From Candidatus Woesearchaeota archaeon (GTDB taxonomy: Archaea; Nanobdellota; Nanobdellia; Woesearchaeales; UBA9642), in assembly GCA_016928115.1 (NCBI GenBank), contig JAFGLI010000006.1, forward strand, positions 1 through 59,494: a stretch of DNA of 59,494 nucleotides. The letters are read 5' to 3'. Positions within the stretch are counted from its first letter, which is position 1, and every line of letters starts with the position of its first letter. The notes under the pieces were generated by a model. It was given only the letters and a program-made list of their open reading frames with translations, had not been told where the DNA came from and made no database searches. This document shows positions 45,448 through 54,776 of this stretch, one piece after another. The translations under genes were made by a program, and so were the position numbers.

Positions 45448-47151
45448 ATGGCAGATAATCGGGTTCATGCAAAAGAGCTGGCAAAACACCAGAGGGAGAT
45501 AAGCGTTGCTGAGTTCTTTGAGAAAAACAGGCATCTTCTTGGATTTGATAATCCTAAAAAGGCTTTACTGACAACAATAAAAGAGGCAGTTGATAATGCT
45601 TTGGATGCATGCGAGGAGGCAAGGATACTGCCTGAGGTAAATGTTGAAGTAATTGACATGGGAAACAGCCGGTTCAGGGTTATTGTCGAGGACAACGGTC
45701 CGGGAATCATAAGAAGCCAGATACCCAAGATTTTCGCAAAATTACTCTATGGCTCCAAGTTTCACAGGTTATCCCAGAGCAGGGGGCAGCAGGGAATAGG
45801 GATTTCTGCCTCTGTAATGTATTCCCAGCTTACAACAGGAAAAGCAGTTAAAATTATGAGCAAAACAGACTCAAATGGTGAAGCCCACTACTATGAATTA
45901 AAGATAGACACAAAGAAGAACAAGCCTGAGATAATCGTGGATGAAACAAGGCCATGGGAAAACAAAGAGCACGGGACAAGGATAGAACTAGACCTGGAAG
46001 CAGAATACAAGAAAGGCTCCACAAGCATAGATGAATACTTAAAGGAAACAGGAATAATAAATCCTCATGTCACGCTCATATATGTGAATCCTGAATCAAA
46101 GCAGATAATTTTTCCAAGGGCAGTTGAAGAGCTTCCAAAAGAGCCAAAAGAAATCAAGCCCCACCCATACGGTGTTGAACTGGGGGCATTGATGAAGATG
46201 ATGAAGTTCTCGGAATACAAGAACTTAAATAAATTCTTAAAAAATGAATTCTCTAAAGTCGGCTCAGAAACTGTAAAAAAAATATGTGAAGAAGCCCTTA
46301 TAGACCCTTCTGAAAGATTAAAAAACATAAGAAGGGAAGAGGCTGAAAAACTAATACAGGCTATTAAAAAAACCAAAATAATAGCTCCCTCAACAGACTG
46401 CTTAAGCCCAATAGGCGAAGAGCCACTGGAAAAGGGATTGAGAAAAGGCATAAATGCTGAATTCTATTGTTCTGTAAGCCGAAGTCCTAATGTTTACAGG
46501 GGAAACCCTTTCCAGATAGAAGTGGCACTGGCTTATGGCGGAGAGCTGGAAAAAGAAGGAAAAGCAGAGATAATGAGATTCGCAAACAAAGTCCCCTTGC
46601 TTTACCAGAAAAGCGCATGTGCCATAACCAAGGCTGTGAAAGAGGTAAAATGGAGAAGCTACAGGTTAAAGCAATCAAATAATTCCATACCTGACGGCCC
46701 ATTAACTATTATTGTCCATATGGCTTCTGTATGGGTTCCGTTCACTTCAGAATCAAAAGAGGCTATTGCCCATTATCCGCAGATAATTGACGAAATTAAG
46801 CTTGCACTGCAGGAAGCAGGAAGAAAACTAAAGGTTTACCTTTCAAAAAAACAAAGAATAGGAAAAGAAATCAAGAAAAGAAGTTTGATAGAAAAATACA
46901 TGCCCCATGTTGCAGAAGCACTGCAGGATATACTGGGATTGAGTGATACAGAAAAAAAGCAGCTCATAGATGACCTAAAGATTGTGCTGGAAAAAGACAG
47001 GGGAAAAATCGATGATATTGAATTTGACAAAGATAAAAATGCTGATTACAGCGACACATGGGCTCTTAATAAAGAGAATGAAGAAGAAAATGAAAACAAG
47101 GATGAAGATGAATACAATGATGAAGAAGAAAATGAAAACAAGATGGAATAA
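45448..47151 (+). CDS. top6B: DNA topoisomerase VI subunit B
   Basis: GHKL ATPase: EAVDNALDACEEA, VEDNGPGI, RGQQGIGISASVMYSQLTTG. Confidence 0.96.
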   Translation: MADNRVHAKELAKHQREISVAEFFEKNRHLLGFDNPKKALLTTIKEAVDNALDACEEARILPEVNVEVIDMGNSRFRVIVEDNGPGIIRSQIPKIFAKLLYGSKFHRLSQSRGQQGIGISASVMYSQLTTGKAVKIMSKTDSNGEAHYYELKIDTKKNKPEIIVDETRPWENKEHGTRIELDLEAEYKKGSTSIDEYLKETGIINPHVTLIYVNPESKQIIFPRAVEELPKEPKEIKPHPYGVELGALMKMMKFSEYKNLNKFLKNEFSKVGSETVKKICEEALIDPSERLKNIRREEAEKLIQAIKKTKIIAPSTDCLSPIGEEPLEKGLRKGINAEFYCSVSRSPNVYRGNPFQIEVALAYGGELEKEGKAEIMRFANKVPLLYQKSACAITKAVKEVKWRSYRLKQSNNSIPDGPLTIIVHMASVWVPFTSESKEAIAHYPQIIDEIKLALQEAGRKLKVYLSKKQRIGKEIKKRSLIEKYMPHVAEALQDILGLSDTEKKQLIDDLKIVLEKDRGKIDDIEFDKDKNADYSDTWALNKENEEENENKDEDEYNDEEENENKME

Positions 47152-47153
47152 AA

Positions 47154-48236
47154 ATGAACGATGTAAAAAATGAGATAAAGGACATTGTAAAAAGGGTTTA
47201 TGATAAAATCAAAGTCAGGAAAAAGCCAAGCCTTGAAATGCCTATAAGGTCATTATCTAATGTAAGATATGACCAAGATGAAGGGTTTTTCATGCTAAAA
47301 GGCAGTAAAAAGAAAAGGACCTTGACTGCAAATACAGTAAAGACCTTTGCCCAGACTCTGAAAATGATGGACCTTTCAAACAATCTAATCAAGGATGATG
47401 ACATGGCCACTAAAAGAGAGGCTTATTATGTAAGCAAGAACTGGGACGAGGCAAGATTCAATGAGCAAAGCGAATCTGATACTGTGATGGATGATGTCGA
47501 AGCCATGCTCATGGTCAACAGGGAGCAGATGGGCTTTGTGCCTGAAGAAAAAGGAGGAGATATAGCAGGTTCTTTAATAGTCATAGACCAGGACCCTGAA
47601 ACAGGAAAAGAAATAAAAATAGACTGCACTAAATTCGGCTCAGGGGCTTATTCTGTTCCAAGCAGTGTAGAACATCTTAAATTTGAAACAAAGGCTGATT
47701 TTATATTAGCCATAGAAACAGCAGGTATGTTTCAAAGGCTGGTGAAACATAAATACTGGAAAAAAGCCAACTGTATTTTAATCAGTTTGGGTGGTGTTCC
47801 AACAAGGGCAACAAGAAGGTTTATCCGTAGGCTGAGTGATGAAAAAAAGCTGAAAGTTTATGTTTTTACAGACGGAGACCCTTATGGGTGGCTTAACATC
47901 TACAGGACTTTGAAAGTAGGCTCGGGAAATGCAGCCCACATAAATGAATATTTCTGCGTCCCCAATGCAACCCTTATCGGGATTACCCCGCAGGATATTG
48001 AGGATTATAAATTACCAACACATCCTTTAAAAGATATAGACATAAAAAGAATCAAAGACGGCTTAAAGAATGATCCTTTTGTAAAAGAGCACAGGGAATG
48101 GCAGAAAGCCCTGAAGCAGGCTAAAGAAATGAAGAAAAGGGCTGAGCAGCAGGCTCTTGCAAAATGGGGATTAAATTATGTTATTTCTGATTATCTTCCT
48201 AAGAAATTAAAGAATAAAGATTCATGGCTGCCTTGA
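47154..48236 (+). CDS. top6A: DNA topoisomerase VI subunit A
   Basis: REAYYVSKNW, TOPRIM VFTDGDPYGWLNIYRTLKVGS. Confidence 0.96.
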   Translation: MNDVKNEIKDIVKRVYDKIKVRKKPSLEMPIRSLSNVRYDQDEGFFMLKGSKKKRTLTANTVKTFAQTLKMMDLSNNLIKDDDMATKREAYYVSKNWDEARFNEQSESDTVMDDVEAMLMVNREQMGFVPEEKGGDIAGSLIVIDQDPETGKEIKIDCTKFGSGAYSVPSSVEHLKFETKADFILAIETAGMFQRLVKHKYWKKANCILISLGGVPTRATRRFIRRLSDEKKLKVYVFTDGDPYGWLNIYRTLKVGSGNAAHINEYFCVPNATLIGITPQDIEDYKLPTHPLKDIDIKRIKDGLKNDPFVKEHREWQKALKQAKEMKKRAEQQALAKWGLNYVISDYLPKKLKNKDSWLP

Positions 48237-48284
48237 TTTCTATAAATAATAAATACTACTTATACTATTGATAATTAATTATTC

Positions 48285-49484
48285 TTATTTTATAACCTTT
48301 AATTCAACATCAGGCCTTACGGTTTCCTTGTAGCCCACACCACAAGCCTTCATTAGATAATCATTTATAACTTCACAGCTGTTTTTGTAATTGCTGTCCC
48401 ATTTTTCTTGTGTTTTCTTAATAAATTTATCAGGGTTTATTCCCAAACGCTCTGCCTCTAATGTTAATCTCTGTTTAGTTGGCCCATATGCTTTCAAAGG
48501 ACCTATGTGTATTTTCAGGGAAAAATTCTTTATCTTTTTGTCCATATCAGTAAGATATTTTTTCAATGTCTCCGGATTAGGATTATAAGCCTGAGGATAT
48601 ATATCAAGCCCTGCATTTAATATTTTTCTCAGAGAATATTCCTGGTCTTCGAGTGTGGTCAAAGCTTGGACATTGTCCTGTACGTTCTGCTCATCACACC
48701 CTTTCAAAGCAGTTAATACCTTTATTTCAAACCGGGATAATTTCTCAAGGATATTTTTCTCATAAATGCCTTCTTTTTCAAATTTGTCTACCACTATTCC
48801 TGTTGAAAGGTTTGTGTCTAACTGGCCTACAAAATCAAGTCCTTTTTTATCAATCTTTCTCCATAATTCAAGAAGGTAATCCAGCGCTATCATCGGCTCT
48901 CCGCCTGAAAACCTCAAAACCCTTATGTCCATATCGGTGTCTGCTTGTTCTTTGTATATTTCTTTTACTCTTTCTCTGTTGGCTATGGCGCTTTCAATAT
49001 AATCTCCTATACTTAAATAAGCCTTTCCTGTGCAGGGTTTGCCGTCATTGCTTTTATTGTCAACATAACAATACCAGCATCCTCCTGTAGCATTTCCGTC
49101 ATGAAAATTACATCCTGCCACCTGGATAATCTGGGGGGGATTATAATCCAGAATATTCTTCATTTTAAACCTTTTTGTGTGCTTATACCATAAAGGGAAA
49201 TCAAACTCATGTTTTTTAACAAAATCCTCTATTTCTTTGTCTGTTTTTTCAGAAACATCAAAAAAATCTCTTTTATATTTTTTACGTGCTAGGGGGTCTG
49301 CCTCTTTAACATTGAACTTAAACCTGAAAACATGCTCCCCTGTATTTATATTGGGCATTACATCAATGACCTTTGAAGTATCTTTTCCCTGTAATGTGCC
49401 TGAATAATCAACAACAAGAATCTTATCATTTTTTACCACTGTTTTTCTTAACTCTAAAGCCCTTTTTATCGGATCTACTTTCAT
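48285..49484 (-). CDS. Radical SAM protein with atypical cysteine spacing
   Basis: AGCNFHDGNATGGCWYCYVD (CX10CX2C), LRFSGGEPMIALDYLLELW. Confidence 0.8.
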   Translation of the reverse strand: MKVDPIKRALELRKTVVKNDKILVVDYSGTLQGKDTSKVIDVMPNINTGEHVFRFKFNVKEADPLARKKYKRDFFDVSEKTDKEIEDFVKKHEFDFPLWYKHTKRFKMKNILDYNPPQIIQVAGCNFHDGNATGGCWYCYVDNKSNDGKPCTGKAYLSIGDYIESAIANRERVKEIYKEQADTDMDIRVLRFSGGEPMIALDYLLELWRKIDKKGLDFVGQLDTNLSTGIVVDKFEKEGIYEKNILEKLSRFEIKVLTALKGCDEQNVQDNVQALTTLEDQEYSLRKILNAGLDIYPQAYNPNPETLKKYLTDMDKKIKNFSLKIHIGPLKAYGPTKQRLTLEAERLGINPDKFIKKTQEKWDSNYKNSCEVINDYLMKACGVGYKETVRPDVELKVIK

Positions 49485-49707
49485 AACAACACCCCCGAAA
49501 AAAACCCGCCCCCTCTTTTCAGAAATAATGAATTTAATTATTGTAAATACAAATAATATAAAAATCTTTGTTTTTTGTTTTTAAAAAAAGGAAATGAGAA
49601 AAAACCACAATATTTATTAATTTGTTCTCTTATTAGTATTTATAGCGGGGTTTATTTATTATTAATCATAGGTTATTGATAATATAAGTTTTGTTGTTGG
49701 GGGTAAA

Positions 49708-50502
49708 ATGGCAAAGATAATCTTTTTAGGAACAAGCGGAGACTCTATAGTTACAGGAAAACAATTAAGGGCTTCAGGAGGAATTATTTTTAATTACAAT
49801 AATATGCAGTTTCACATAGACCCTGGTCCGGGGGCTCTGGTAAGGGCGCAGCAATATGGAATAAATATAAGAGAAACTACTGCAATACTCGCAAGCCATA
49901 ACCACACAAACCATGCTTCTTCTGTAAATGCCTTAATCAGCGGAATGACTTTGAACGGAATGGACAAGAAAGGAATTCTGATAGCCAATAAGGGAATAAC
50001 TGAAGGGAAAAACAGCTTTGTCACAGAATACAACCAGACTTTACTGGAAAGGGTAATAAATATGGACGGGGTTGCAAAAGTAGGGATAAATAATATTGAT
50101 ATTGTCAAGACGCCTGTAATAAACCATGCAGGCAACGGCTTTAAGATTACAACGCCTGAGTTTATCTTATCATATACTTCAGATACTGAAAACGGCGTTG
50201 AGCTGAAAAAGGCGCATGAAGACTCAAACATCATAATAATCAACTGCAAGCACCCTTCAGGCGTATCCCAGGAAGGACATATGAATGTGGATGATGTCAT
50301 TGATTTCCTGAAAGCAACAAAGCCCAGCCTTGGAATAATAACCCATTTCGGAATAAAAATGATACAAAAGAATCCCCTTGATGAAACAAGGATTATACAA
50401 AGAGAATCAAAAGTCCAGATAATAGCAGCCAAGGACGGCATGGAGATAAACCCCAAGGATTATTCTGCTTCTTTAAAACAAAAGAAACTCAAGAGTTATT
50501 AG
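49708..50502 (+). CDS. MBL-fold metallohydrolase (RNase Z-like) with altered motif
   Basis: IIFLGTSGDSIVTGKQLRASGG..., ASHNHTNHASSVNALI, IITHFGIKM. Confidence 0.85.
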   Translation: MAKIIFLGTSGDSIVTGKQLRASGGIIFNYNNMQFHIDPGPGALVRAQQYGINIRETTAILASHNHTNHASSVNALISGMTLNGMDKKGILIANKGITEGKNSFVTEYNQTLLERVINMDGVAKVGINNIDIVKTPVINHAGNGFKITTPEFILSYTSDTENGVELKKAHEDSNIIIINCKHPSGVSQEGHMNVDDVIDFLKATKPSLGIITHFGIKMIQKNPLDETRIIQRESKVQIIAAKDGMEINPKDYSASLKQKKLKSY

Positions 50503-50531
50503 TTTTTTAATCCAGATAAAAAATTAATTCT

Positions 50532-51176
50532 TTAAAATCCCAGAATTTCTTTCAAGTCATATAAGGAATAAATCTTAACTGAGGGATTTACATTAGAAAA
50601 TTTGTATTTATTATCTTCCCTTATTAAAAGAACATCAAGCACATCTGCATTTTTTGCAGCTTCCACATCTTCCTTAGCATTTCCCACATACATGGCTTTG
50701 GATTTATCCACACCCAGTATATTCAGGCAGGATTCCAATCCATGAGGATGGGGCTTTGGCTTTATCCCGTTTGAAGCCTGCGCAATTATTATGCCATCAA
50801 AATCACCTTCCCCCAGCATACCAATCTCAAGGGAGGCTATATTATTTTCTGCAGCAGTAACTATTCCTGTTTTGTATTTTTTTTTCCTTAATTCTTCTAT
50901 AAAAACAATATCACTATATGGTTTTGTAAATTTTTCTCTTATATTCGGAGTATCATATTCCCTGAATTTGTCCCAGAATAATTTACTGTCTACTCTGAAT
51001 TTTTCACGTATCATCTCATCCCTGTTGGACTCAAACCAACACATATCAATGTCTTCATCTTTTGGATTGGTGATTCCAAATTCACGTAATGTCTCTCTAA
51101 ATGCATAATGAATATGACTCATATTAGTATGCACAAGCGTCCCGTCCAGATCAAAGATTACTGCTTCATATTTCAT
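50532..51176 (-). CDS. HAD-superfamily hydrolase
   Basis: AVIFDLDGTLVHTN, GIVTAAEN, MYVGNAKEDVEAAKNA. Confidence 0.92.
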   Translation of the reverse strand: MKYEAVIFDLDGTLVHTNMSHIHYAFRETLREFGITNPKDEDIDMCWFESNRDEMIREKFRVDSKLFWDKFREYDTPNIREKFTKPYSDIVFIEELRKKKYKTGIVTAAENNIASLEIGMLGEGDFDGIIIAQASNGIKPKPHPHGLESCLNILGVDKSKAMYVGNAKEDVEAAKNADVLDVLLIREDNKYKFSNVNPSVKIYSLYDLKEILGF

Positions 51177-51232
51177 AATTTAAAGAATTAATAATAAATA
51201 TAAAAATATTTCGGAGTTAAATATATATTAAT

Positions 51233-52222
51233 TTACAGCAAAAAAACAATAAAATAACCTACCAAACAACCTAATGTGACAAAGGGCATTGCAGGGTAAT
51301 AATGCTTCTTTTTTGAATAAAGAAATAATAAGAACAAAGCCAGGGTTGTAGTAAAAGTTATTATTGAGGTCTGTAAAAAGGCTGCACCTTTAGTCAGACC
51401 ATTCATTATCAGGCTCTCCATCACTGCCCCGGAGAATATCAAAGGGAATGCAATATCCCCCCCGCCAAGGATTGCAATATTTGCTTTTGTTTTTATGGTT
51501 TTTTCTGCTTTATCTTCTCTCAAGACAGCTTTTGTTTTGGATTTTAATTTTCCTATTTTGCCTTTTGAATAAGGTATCATCAGTCCGGGAAATATGCTGT
51601 TTTCAAACTGAAACTTAGCCATTTTTACCATATGTTTTGATTTCCATACTGCAAACATATCATAAACAGAAATAACTAAAAGAAGGACAAAAGCCCAGAA
51701 AACACTGAACAAAGGGACTATCAGAACAGCAATCCCTGAATATATGAGAACCTCGGTTATATTGTGCAGAAGAACACTGCTGAACCTTGAAATCTTCAGG
51801 AAAGCCAGCACTAATGCTGTTCCCCAGATTACGTATTTGTTCTTAAACAAAACACCCAATGATATTGATAGTGTAAGAAAAACTGCAAGGAAAAACCACC
51901 CTCTCCAAACCATTGTCTTGTTAAACCTTATAATCATAAGTATCAATAATGTTCCTATTGCAACAGCCCCCAATATATAAAGCAGTGAGGAATATCCCTC
52001 AACATTGGGTCTATCGCCTATTGCTGTTTCATCGTGCCTGACAACTATTATTGTTTTATTATCAGGAGTAATCTCCTCGCCTATTTCAGCATCCCTGCTT
52101 ATAAGAAATAATCCTGTGACCTGGGAAGCAACAAACAAAAAAAGCAGGAGTAATGTTATTCTAAGGTTATGTTTCATTGATAGTTTATTTATGTGGTTAT
52201 TTATAAATTTTGTTTTGGTCAT
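51233..52222 (-). CDS. Presenilin/signal-peptide-peptidase-like intramembrane aspartyl protease
   Basis: VISVYDMFAVW (YD), ILGGGDIAFPLIFS (GxGD), YYPAMPFVTLGC (PAL-like). Confidence 0.88.
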   Translation of the reverse strand: MTKTKFINNHINKLSMKHNLRITLLLLFLFVASQVTGLFLISRDAEIGEEITPDNKTIIVVRHDETAIGDRPNVEGYSSLLYILGAVAIGTLLILMIIRFNKTMVWRGWFFLAVFLTLSISLGVLFKNKYVIWGTALVLAFLKISRFSSVLLHNITEVLIYSGIAVLIVPLFSVFWAFVLLLVISVYDMFAVWKSKHMVKMAKFQFENSIFPGLMIPYSKGKIGKLKSKTKAVLREDKAEKTIKTKANIAILGGGDIAFPLIFSGAVMESLIMNGLTKGAAFLQTSIITFTTTLALFLLFLYSKKKHYYPAMPFVTLGCLVGYFIVFLL

Positions 52223-52231
52223 TTAATGTTC

Positions 52232-52388
52232 TCTAAAAACACGAAAACATTTATACATGTAAAAATGAAACATTTTTGAGCATAAATATTTTCTAAAAAC
52301 ACGAAAACATTTATACATGTAAAAATCAGGAAAAAAGATTTTTGAGCATAAATATTTTCTAAAAACACGAAAACATTTATATATATTA
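52232..52388 (+). repeat. Three tandem promoter-like repeats (60/66 bp period), first two followed by short hairpins
   Basis: tctaaaaacacgaaaacatttata at 52232, 52292, 52358; hairpins AAAAATG-AAA-CATTTTT and AAAAATC-N9-GATTTTT, each followed by GAGCATAAATATT. Confidence 0.9.
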
Positions 52389-52408
52389 AAAATTAGATTA
52401 TAATTAAA

Positions 52409-53077
52409 ATGGCAGGACCTTACAGGGATTTGACAAGCAAGGAGATTCATGTCACAGAATATGAGATAGAGAATGAATCTTTTTTTCATCTTAAAAGCCT
52501 TTACAGAATGATATATAACTGGCTTATAGAGGAAAACTACCGTGACCCAAAAGACGGCGGAACCAAGTTTGAAAGGGTTTTTATGAAAAAAGTAAGCCCC
52601 ACAGGAAATGAAGAAATACATTGGTGGTGGAGAGCACAAAAAACTCCTGAAGGAGCAAACAAAGACTACTGGGCTTATTTGTTTAAGATACGCTGTCAAT
52701 TAATTGACCATAAAAAAGTGAAGCAAAAGATAAAAGGAAGAAATTATAAAATGGATACAGGCTCTTTCACAATATATTTCAATTCATATCTTATTCTTGA
52801 CAAAAACAAAGAATGGGAAAAACATTCCTTTTTAAAACACCTTGATAACATTTACCGTACAAGAATCATAAGAAAAAAAATACTTTATCACGTAAATGAA
52901 GTCTACAGGGAAAGCTACAGGCTGAACAATGCAATAAGAAAATTCTTTGAGATGCAGACTCCGTTTGAGGTTCCAAGGACATTCACTCCTGAAAGAGGAT
53001 ATGCATATGAAGAAGGACCTAATACATTACCTGAAAGCAAAGGCCCCGGAAAGGAATTCTTTGAAGCAAATAAATAG
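52409..53077 (+). CDS. Hypothetical protein, paralogous family member 3
   Basis: TGSFTIYFNSYLILDKNKEWEKHSFLKHL; same layout as ORFs at 8080 and 8623. Confidence 0.65.
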   Translation: MAGPYRDLTSKEIHVTEYEIENESFFHLKSLYRMIYNWLIEENYRDPKDGGTKFERVFMKKVSPTGNEEIHWWWRAQKTPEGANKDYWAYLFKIRCQLIDHKKVKQKIKGRNYKMDTGSFTIYFNSYLILDKNKEWEKHSFLKHLDNIYRTRIIRKKILYHVNEVYRESYRLNNAIRKFFEMQTPFEVPRTFTPERGYAYEEGPNTLPESKGPGKEFFEANK

Positions 53078-53097
53078 ACTTAAATATTAATCAATTC

Positions 53098-53970
53098 TTA
53101 CTTATTTTTCACATTAAACCCTATCTGCTTTATTTCCTCTTTTGCCCTCTCGCATAATTCAACAGCTATGAGATAAGGCTCCCTCACCCTCACATTGGTG
53201 TTGTTCATTATCACTTCTATAATCTTGCTGTTTCCGTATTTATCCCTTTTCAATGATTTTAATTTATCCATTTCCCCTCTCTCAAAAATCTCTTCCTCTG
53301 ATTTCTGGAGTTTCAAAAGCCTTATATACACCTGCATAAGCTGGTTTAAGAGCAATGCAGAATCCACATATTTATGTTTCCCTGGATGAAGAGTCTCCAT
53401 AATATCCCCGAACCAGGAGCTTTTTATTTTTATTTTATCCCTTATCTTATTATTTCCACCATGTGCCTTGTCATATACCTGCCCGATTGCCTTGTTTACA
53501 GGCATGACATTGGTTTTTATGCCATTAATATACTTTTCAATTTTTTGCTGCTGTTCTTTGATATCCTTCCTGACAATTACCTCCTTGGGGTGTATTTTTT
53601 CATCAAGAATAACATATATTATTAATGTATAAAGAGCGATAATGCCTAAATTCAGGAAAACAATAACAAGGTTATCCATATCCATTAAAAAATTAATTTC
53701 TCTTGTCAGGGAATAAAACAAAACAAGCAGCAATAAAGGAATGGCCCAGAGGGCTTTCTTCATCTTCGGGTCGCCTTTATACAAAAAAACAAAAAGCACT
53801 ACTGTAAGAACTGATGGAAAGAAAGCTGCTATAACATAAAATATCTCAGTATTTGTATGTGCAGCAATAGTAAAAACAAAAAAAAGAACTAAAAATAAAT
53901 AAATAACAGAAGTTCTGTCAAAAATTTTCTTGATGAATCCTTTGTTTATAATCAAATCTTCTTCTTCCAT
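53098..53970 (-). CDS. Membrane protein with C-terminal soluble domain
   Basis: Several hydrophobic segments in the N-terminal half. Confidence 0.6.
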   Translation of the reverse strand: MEEEDLIINKGFIKKIFDRTSVIYLFLVLFFVFTIAAHTNTEIFYVIAAFFPSVLTVVLFVFLYKGDPKMKKALWAIPLLLLVLFYSLTREINFLMDMDNLVIVFLNLGIIALYTLIIYVILDEKIHPKEVIVRKDIKEQQQKIEKYINGIKTNVMPVNKAIGQVYDKAHGGNNKIRDKIKIKSSWFGDIMETLHPGKHKYVDSALLLNQLMQVYIRLLKLQKSEEEIFERGEMDKLKSLKRDKYGNSKIIEVIMNNTNVRVREPYLIAVELCERAKEEIKQIGFNVKNK

Positions 53971-54080
53971 CTTTTATAAATACATAAAAAATTAATAATA
54001 AACTATAAAAATGTTTTGCTGTTTTTTATTTTCAAGGTAAAAACCATAAGTTTTATAAATAGATAATTATTCCTCTGAAA

Positions 54081-54123
54081 AAACCCGAGTGAGAAGCGAT
54101 TATAGGGTTTCAGATATGCTTCT
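54081..54123 (+). promoter_or_regulatory. Putative H-type pseudoknot in the S13 mRNA leader
   Basis: AAACCC 54081-54086/GGGTTT 54105-54110; AGAAGC 54092-54097/GCTTCT 54118-54123; TATA TTTATAAAT at about 54052. Confidence 0.5.
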
Positions 54124-54153
54124 TTTTAATAAGGGTTTTAATATGATGTAAAA

Positions 54154-54642
54154 ATGGCTGAAGATAATAAAATACATAGAAAAACAAAAGAAGGAAAAGG
54201 ATTCAAGCATTTAGTTAGAATAGGGGATACTGATTTAGACGGAAGTAAATATATAATCGAAGCACTGAGAAAAATAAAAGGAATCAACATGAGTTTCTCA
54301 AATGCCTTATGTAAGATTACTGATATAGACTCAAATAAAAAAGCAGGGGAGCTTTCTGATGAAGAAATTAAAAAAATAGATGATGCAGTCAAAAACCCTA
54401 TAAAATATAATCTGCCTAGATGGCTTTATAACAGGAGAAAAGACTACAAAACAGGCAGTGATATGCATATAATAAAAGGAAAGCTTGATTTTGTAAAGGA
54501 TGAAGACATACAGAGAATGAAGAAGATAAAAAGCTACAAGGGACTAAGGCACCAATGGGGGCTTACTGTAAGGGGGCAAAGAACAAGATCTAATTTCAGG
54601 AAAAGCAAAGCCAAAGGCTCAGGATTTAAAAGAAAAAAATAA
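54154..54642 (+). CDS. rps13: Ribosomal protein S13
   Basis: HLVRIGDTDLDGSKYIIEALRKIKGINMSFSNALC...KSYKGLRHQWGLTVRGQRTRSN. Confidence 0.96.
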   Translation: MAEDNKIHRKTKEGKGFKHLVRIGDTDLDGSKYIIEALRKIKGINMSFSNALCKITDIDSNKKAGELSDEEIKKIDDAVKNPIKYNLPRWLYNRRKDYKTGSDMHIIKGKLDFVKDEDIQRMKKIKSYKGLRHQWGLTVRGQRTRSNFRKSKAKGSGFKRKK

Positions 54643-54662
54643 AATAAATTATGTGATTCACT

Positions 54663-54761
54663 ATGGGACAAGTAAAAATTACACAAATCCAAAAAAAGAT
54701 TTGTGAAGTATGGAAGAAAAACTTCCAACTTTCAAAAAAAGAAATTTTTGAGTCCCAGTAT
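54663..54761 (+). promoter_or_regulatory. Cloverleaf-like structured element between S13 and S4
   Basis: Closing stem TGGGAC/GTCCCA around hairpins CACAAATC/GATTTGTG, TGGAAG/CTTCCA and CAAAAA/TTTTTG. Confidence 0.5.
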
Positions 54762-54776
54762 TTTAAGAGGTAAAAA

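Noticed and set aside
52232-52388. CRISPR-like array
   Set aside because: Only three units, spacers are hairpins with shared tails, no cas genes; better explained as tandem promoters
52223-52699. 158 aa minus-strand ORF with repeated CFRVFRKYLCSK blocks
   Set aside because: Repeat peptide arises from the tandem promoter repeats; antisense to the real 52409 gene
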